Assembly: GCA_020081605.1 (NCBI GenBank) | Contig: JAHREC010000018.1 | Span: 3,100,001-3,164,000, forward strand | Direction: 5' to 3' | DNA from: Albifimbria verrucaria | Taxonomy: Eukaryota > Ascomycota > Sordariomycetes > Hypocreales > Stachybotryaceae | DNA length: 64,000 bases | Shown here: piece after piece, positions 59,463 to 64,000 of the stretch | Layout: every line of letters begins with the position of its first letter | Numbering within the stretch: position 1 is the stretch's first letter | Notes under the pieces: generated by a model | Databases searched by the model: none | What the model saw: the letters and a program-made list of their open reading frames with translations, nothing else | What the model was told of the DNA's origin: nothing | Program-made: the position numbers and the translations under genes

Positions 59463-60260
59463 ATGCCAATTGCTCGAGGCTTTGGTGGCACTTGGCTAAA
59501 AACGTTGAGTTCAAGGTGCTGTCAACATTGCTAGCCGGAGCGTTTATGTCAAGGTTAATTGAGACTAACTAAGGCGGCTATGGATGTGCCGTACTAATAG
59601 AAAATGATACTGTGATTCGTGCATATATTTGTTGGTGTACATAGATCACCACGCTTGTGTATGACAACATGAGACGTTTGAAGCTGAACCGGCCCTATCG
59701 CTTTTACATTTACACTACATGCCATGATTAAAGGAAGAATGGTAGGCGCAGTTTTTTGTTAATTTACACTTTATTCAGTACATCCTAATCTGATGCTATC
59801 TACTTCCCCATCAACCACATCACGACAACATCGTCAGGACCAATATAAGTAACGGCCCGGCCATCCCTTATCAATTCAGAGGAAGCAAACTCCTCCTATA
59901 ACGTTTACACCCTCGGCTATTTCCGCAGCACATCATGCCGCATCTACGCTGCATGTAAGATTCAGCAAGCAAGCCAAGCTCGTCCAAGATCCCCAGCTGC
60001 CCAGATACCCTACCCGGCCTTCCGGGATAGAAAAAGATGTGCCAAAAGATTACTTTCCGTTTCCCAATCTCACTCCGCAGACCGGCCCGAACACCACCAA
60101 AGACGTGCAAAAAGCAGTTCTCAAAAGACAGTAACGAAAGGGCGCTGTATGCGTCTATGATAAAAAAGCAAAACACGCCAGTGTACATTTCTCGCTTGAC
60201 GCCATCCGATCAAAATTTAGGAATATTGTGAGTGGAATATGCATCCATAGGTAAGACGAA
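59463..60260. other. convergent 3' spacer
   Basis: 798 bp between the 3' ends of the cysteine-module gene (plus) and Rad53 (minus). AT-rich, with no recognisable gene. Confidence 0.5.
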
Positions 60261-63200
60261 TCAACTGTAAGAGTCTCTTCTCGTGAGCTGGTGGATCTGC
60301 TTGCCGTCGAGAAATTTGATGGCGTCTTGTATTGTCTTCTGAAAATTTCGGCTCCTCTCCCTCTCCTGTTCCACCGCGGCCTGGCGCAACGCCCAGTCGG
60401 TCTTCGATTCGTCGATTTTCCGATGCTTTTCGGCAACTTCGCGTATGCGCTTCTCCGTCCTTTGACAAGCACTATCCAGCTTCTCGGCCAGCACCGGAGG
60501 CGCTAGCTCCAGACGCTTGTCGTCGCCTCTAGGCTTCGAAGAGGACCCCACTTGCAATGGAAGTTAATTGTCGTGTTGTTCTTTGTCTCAGGGTTGCCCC
60601 ATATAAGCAAAGAATCTCCATGATAAATGCGTGCCCATCTATGAGATGGCCCGCTTGGGTTTTAGAATCAACGGACCCTAAGAGATAGCCGTTGATCTGG
60701 ATGCCAACTGTAGCCTTGGTCGAAATCCAGAAAGAGTACGAATCCTCATCCCTGACGTCGTCTGATTGCCATGGAAGAGGTGATTTGGCCGGGTCTTTGG
60801 CCGGATCATATCCATCCTTCCACAACATAACCTTGAATGCGAATTTCGGCACCCTTGGTTCTGAGGAAGGTTGGAACACCTCGGTGTTATCAGAGTGACG
60901 ACCAAAACTTGTGAGCGAGTCTTTGATAGGAATGCAGATTCCTTTCACACAGGAGTCTGGATCCGAAATCAACTCTGCGACAGCCCCTTCCGATGAGTCG
61001 GTCTGGGCCGCCGAAATGGTATAGGGCTCCGGAGGTAGCGTATCCGGGATCGATTCCGGGTCTTCCGGTGCGGCAGTGGATGGGATGTCACCATTATCAG
61101 CCAGCTTGCGATCATCGCGTTTCAAGCCTATCACAAGTCCGCGATGAGGTCCTTCCACCTGGTTGGGCCTGTGGACTGGCGGAAAGTACTTCATGGCAAG
61201 ATCCCACAGCGGCGTTCTCCCTGGACCAAAATATTCACCTCTCTTCTTGGCAGCTTGCGAAAAGGCATCGTGTTGTAGTTGTGTCATTTCCGGATAGTTC
61301 AGATGCCACGTCTTCCGGTCTTGCTCCCAAAATGCTTGTTTGTCCACAGCTTTGTCAATCTGCCGGCCAGACCCAAGTCTTCTAATCTGAGGTATGTCGG
61401 CTAGTAATTTGTACTCCTCTAGAATGTTGGATGAGATCCCATCCATTGGGCCTTCAGATCTCAATCGTTTCATCGTAGGTTTATTGGGCGGATTATTCTC
61501 GTCAAACTCGTCACTTGTTTCATAAGGATTCGGTTTTCGCTTGCTTGACCGGGGATCAAACGAATGACTCGAGATGTTTGAATAATGAGAGAGCATAGCT
61601 GGCCTGGTCGCAGTATCACTCTCGCCCAAGCTTTGAGAAGCCACGTTTTCAACCAGACTCTGCAACTGGTCGGCAGACTGATTTTGGTTGATGGACACAG
61701 TGGTGTGTCGGCGACGACGTGGGTTGCCGTTAGCTGGTGATGAGGTTTCTGAGTCAGAACCGCCGTCTGCATGTGAGTCCAGGATCTCCGTCATACCCAT
61801 GCCACTTTCCCTGCAGGCAGATTCAGGTAATGCGCAGGAATTACGCCAGAGCTACCTATGGCTGAGACACCAACTTCTCCAAACAGCCTAGGAGCTCGCG
61901 AGCCTTGACCAAGACCAGAATTCTCTTTGCCGGACTCATCATCTTCTCCCATGGAGTCACTGACTCGATCTTCATCAAAATGAGTCGGCCGAAACTGAGA
62001 CGGCTCGATGAGAAGATCGTCGTCATCATCGGTAATTTCGTCGTAGGACTGTGACGCCTCTATAGTCGCGCCATGGCCTCCCAACCACGGATGAGTCTCA
62101 AGTTCCGACACCGTCGCTCGAGTTTCAGGGCGTCTTTGCAACATACGCTGAAGGAAAGTGATGCCTTGTTGAGAGACCTGGCGATGCTGCAAAGGTAGGG
62201 TATTCAGGTTCGTTGTCATGACTCGATTCAAAAGTTCAGAATGACTAATACCAGTCGTTACTGGGTAAGGAGGTGCTCCAGTCAGAGTGTAAAAGAGCAC
62301 GCCACCAAGGGACCAAATATCAACAGCATGGCTATATCTTTGGCCGGGTGTGCGGCGCATTTTCTTTCCTCTGCTCCTGATGCCGTTATCATCGTACTCG
62401 GCGTACTCAGTATACACCTCTGGTGCGCAGTAGAGTAGTGTGCCGCAGAAAGTTCTGAGGAATGTCTGCTCGCTGTCGACTACTTTCGACAGACCAAAGT
62501 CAGTAAGCTTGACCTCGAGCGGATCCAAGGTGTTGATGAGGATATTGTCGGGCTTCACATCGCGATGTGTGATATTGTTGGCGTGGAGGTAACCAAGAGC
62601 ACTCAGGAGTTGCTTGGTCATGATCTGTGTCATGTCTTCTGGGAATGGCCCGTCCTCAGAGATATGCTTGCCAAGATCGCCACCAGGAACGAACTCCATA
62701 ATTATAATGAGAAGTCGGTCGTCCCAGTCATAGTTCTCTATGTAGCGTACAATGTTGGGCTGTGAGTCAAGTCAGCCACCACGTGCCTTGTGAGAGCGTG
62801 AATGAGACAACTTACATGCTGGACACGCTGCATAATCTTCATCTCGTTTTCCACCTTCTGATCCAAGACACCGTTTTTATAAAGCGGCGTTTCTCCAGTT
62901 CCTTGGCGGCATATGGCATGCCATCGTATTTGGAGGTCACCTTGTATACCACGGCAAAAGCTCCTTTGCCGATCGTCCCCGTACGATTGTACTTGCCGGA
63001 GCCTGTCCACTCCCGTCGTATTTGGTTTTGGACTTCCCGGCGCTTGGACGGGGAACGCTGCTGTTGCTGCGGTGTCCCAGGGAAGCAAAGTCGACTCTGC
63101 GAGTGGGTTGTTGGCCCGTAGCGCCAAACAAGTCGACATGGCCACTCGGTCCTGGGCGAATGGTCTCCGTCTGATTCTCTAGTCCGTGACGGGCAAAATG

Positions 63201-63932
63201 CTCGGCAACCTTTTCGATATATGCGCGGTCGTACTCGTCCTCTCGGCGGGGATTCTGACGCGAAATTCCAGGTCGTTGGTTTCCTTATGTAACAAGACTC
63301 GAATGACCTGTCCGGACTCGAGAACCCACCTGCTCACCGGCGGTTTCGTCCTGTCCTTGGGATGAGCAGTCAGAAGAATCGTATTCACAAAAGTGCCGTT
63401 GGTCGACTGGTCCTCGATCATGACATTGCCAAACTCGTTCACGTAGATGCGGAAGTGTATGTTGCTGACGCGCTTGAGAGGATCGTTGACGAAGACGAGA
63501 TCACATCTAGCATTGTTCCTTCCGAAAGCGAAGCCGGCGGCGGGATTCTTGACCTGGGCGGAGAGCCTCAGTATGATAGCGAAGTCACCACGAGGGCAAG
63601 GTGCGACTCGAATCGGCTGGCGTGATCCTCAATTCCATAGTCCGGCTCGACGGTATCGGCTTGGTCCATGCCAATAATGTGCGGGCAGTCCTCGCGGGCG
63701 AGCCTCTCGACCTCGAGGCGAGCCGAGTCAGATTTCGGGTGGAGGACGCATATTATATCGGAAATGTCGTCATCCGAGAAACCGGAGTTCTGCTTGCCTA
63801 TCCTGCGAGGATCGAGGACATTTTGGGTCGCTGTCGAGGGCCAACGGTCAGCACGTTACGAAACTACAGCCTGGTCTACTTGGGGAAGCGTCGCCTGGGT
63901 GACAAACCTTGCGTGGCCTCGTCGCCGTCCAT
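60261..63932 (-). CDS. RAD53: Rad53/Cds1 (Chk2-type) checkpoint kinase
   Basis: Nuclear DNA-damage and replication checkpoint kinase. About 1180 aa bridged, with introns 63831-63907 and 62760-62815. Order: MDGDEATQ start, FHA1 (RVSNIHFRIYVNEFGNVMIE, DQSTNGTFVN), kinase domain (TIGKGAFAVVYK glycine loop, AAKELEKRR lysine, HRDVKPDNIL catalytic loop, LTDFGLSKVV, CGTLLYCAPEVYTEYAEYDD, VDIWSLGGVLFYTLTG), then a Ser/Asp-rich linker and a C-terminal FHA2-like region (FAFKVMLWKDGYDP, FWISTKATVGIQINGYLLGS, NFHCKWGSSSKPRG) with a basic coiled-coil tail (CQRTEKRIREVAEKHRKIDE). Frame breaks: C run 60546-60549, C run 60597-60600, 61808-61816, 63076-63078, 63248-63251 and about 63595. The start at 63932 is chosen because the first exon matches the usual fungal N-terminus. 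The gene is complete within the window. Confidence 0.93.
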
Positions 63933-64000
63933 TGGGGAGCGACCCGAGGAGGCTGCGACGAGACGAGGGCCTAGGCGGCCGTGGTGCAAGTCGACGTCAG
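63933..64000. other. window edge, upstream of RAD53
   Basis: Only 68 bases remain, GC-rich. They belong to the leader or promoter of the kinase gene. Confidence 0.4.

Noticed and set aside
1..64000. CRISPR array, operon, secondary-metabolite cluster or virus-derived gene
   Set aside because: No spaced direct-repeat array, no polyketide/peptide synthetase or terpene signature, and no viral protein motif was seen.

Overview
This window is nuclear DNA from a filamentous ascomycete, most likely a sordariomycete and possibly Hypocreales. The coding density is low (22 genes in 64 kb). Most introns are about 50-110 nt with GT...AG ends and CTAAC-like branch sites, and no genes are arranged as operons. 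The gene set fits: a CrnA/NrtA nitrate transporter, a KRE9/KNH-type GPI wall protein, a Rad53 kinase with two FHA regions, a Swd3/WDR5 protein, a BTB protein and several fungus-only families. Species level cannot be read from the sequence.

Layout. 0.7-7.2 kb: a coiled-coil protein (minus) faces away from an Hsp70-like ATPase (plus), followed by a WD40 COMPASS-type protein with an Arg/Ser-rich N-terminus (minus). 7.2-11 kb is gene-free and leads into a GPI-anchored wall protein (11.0-11.9 kb). 13.0-14.7 kb: nitrate transporter (minus), divergent from the folate enzyme MTD1 (17.2-18.4 kb). Their shared 2.5 kb spacer carries a dense GATA-site cluster and one NirA-type site. 19-26.7 kb: BTB protein, a large serine-rich fungal protein, APQ12-like membrane protein and GPN3 GTPase. 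28.4-29.8 kb: S-adenosylmethionine synthetase, then a 5.3 kb gene-free stretch. 35-48 kb: seven plus-strand genes (small NLS-tailed protein, PI-PLC-like enzyme, mitochondrial-looking protein, peroxisomal hotdog dehydratase ending in SKL, tubulin cofactor E, aldo/keto reductase; the first of these stands alone at 35 kb). 48.5-64 kb: dynein intermediate chain (minus), ATP synthase subunit e, STT3, a long cysteine-module protein, and Rad53 (minus).

The genes are mostly housekeeping: one-carbon metabolism (MTD1, SAM synthetase), nitrate uptake, tubulin/dynein cytoskeleton, N-glycosylation, chromatin and checkpoint control. I see no biosynthetic cluster, CRISPR, tRNA, rRNA or recognisable transposon.

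The most important property is technical. Seventeen of the 22 genes are broken by single-base indels, about 45 in total. Most are one missing base in a short G, C, A or T run, and each break is bridged by clear homology or coding signal in the next frame. Essential genes (STT3, SAM synthetase, GPN3, Rad53) are affected. I read this as residual consensus error in the assembly, not mass pseudogenisation. The breakpoints are listed gene by gene.
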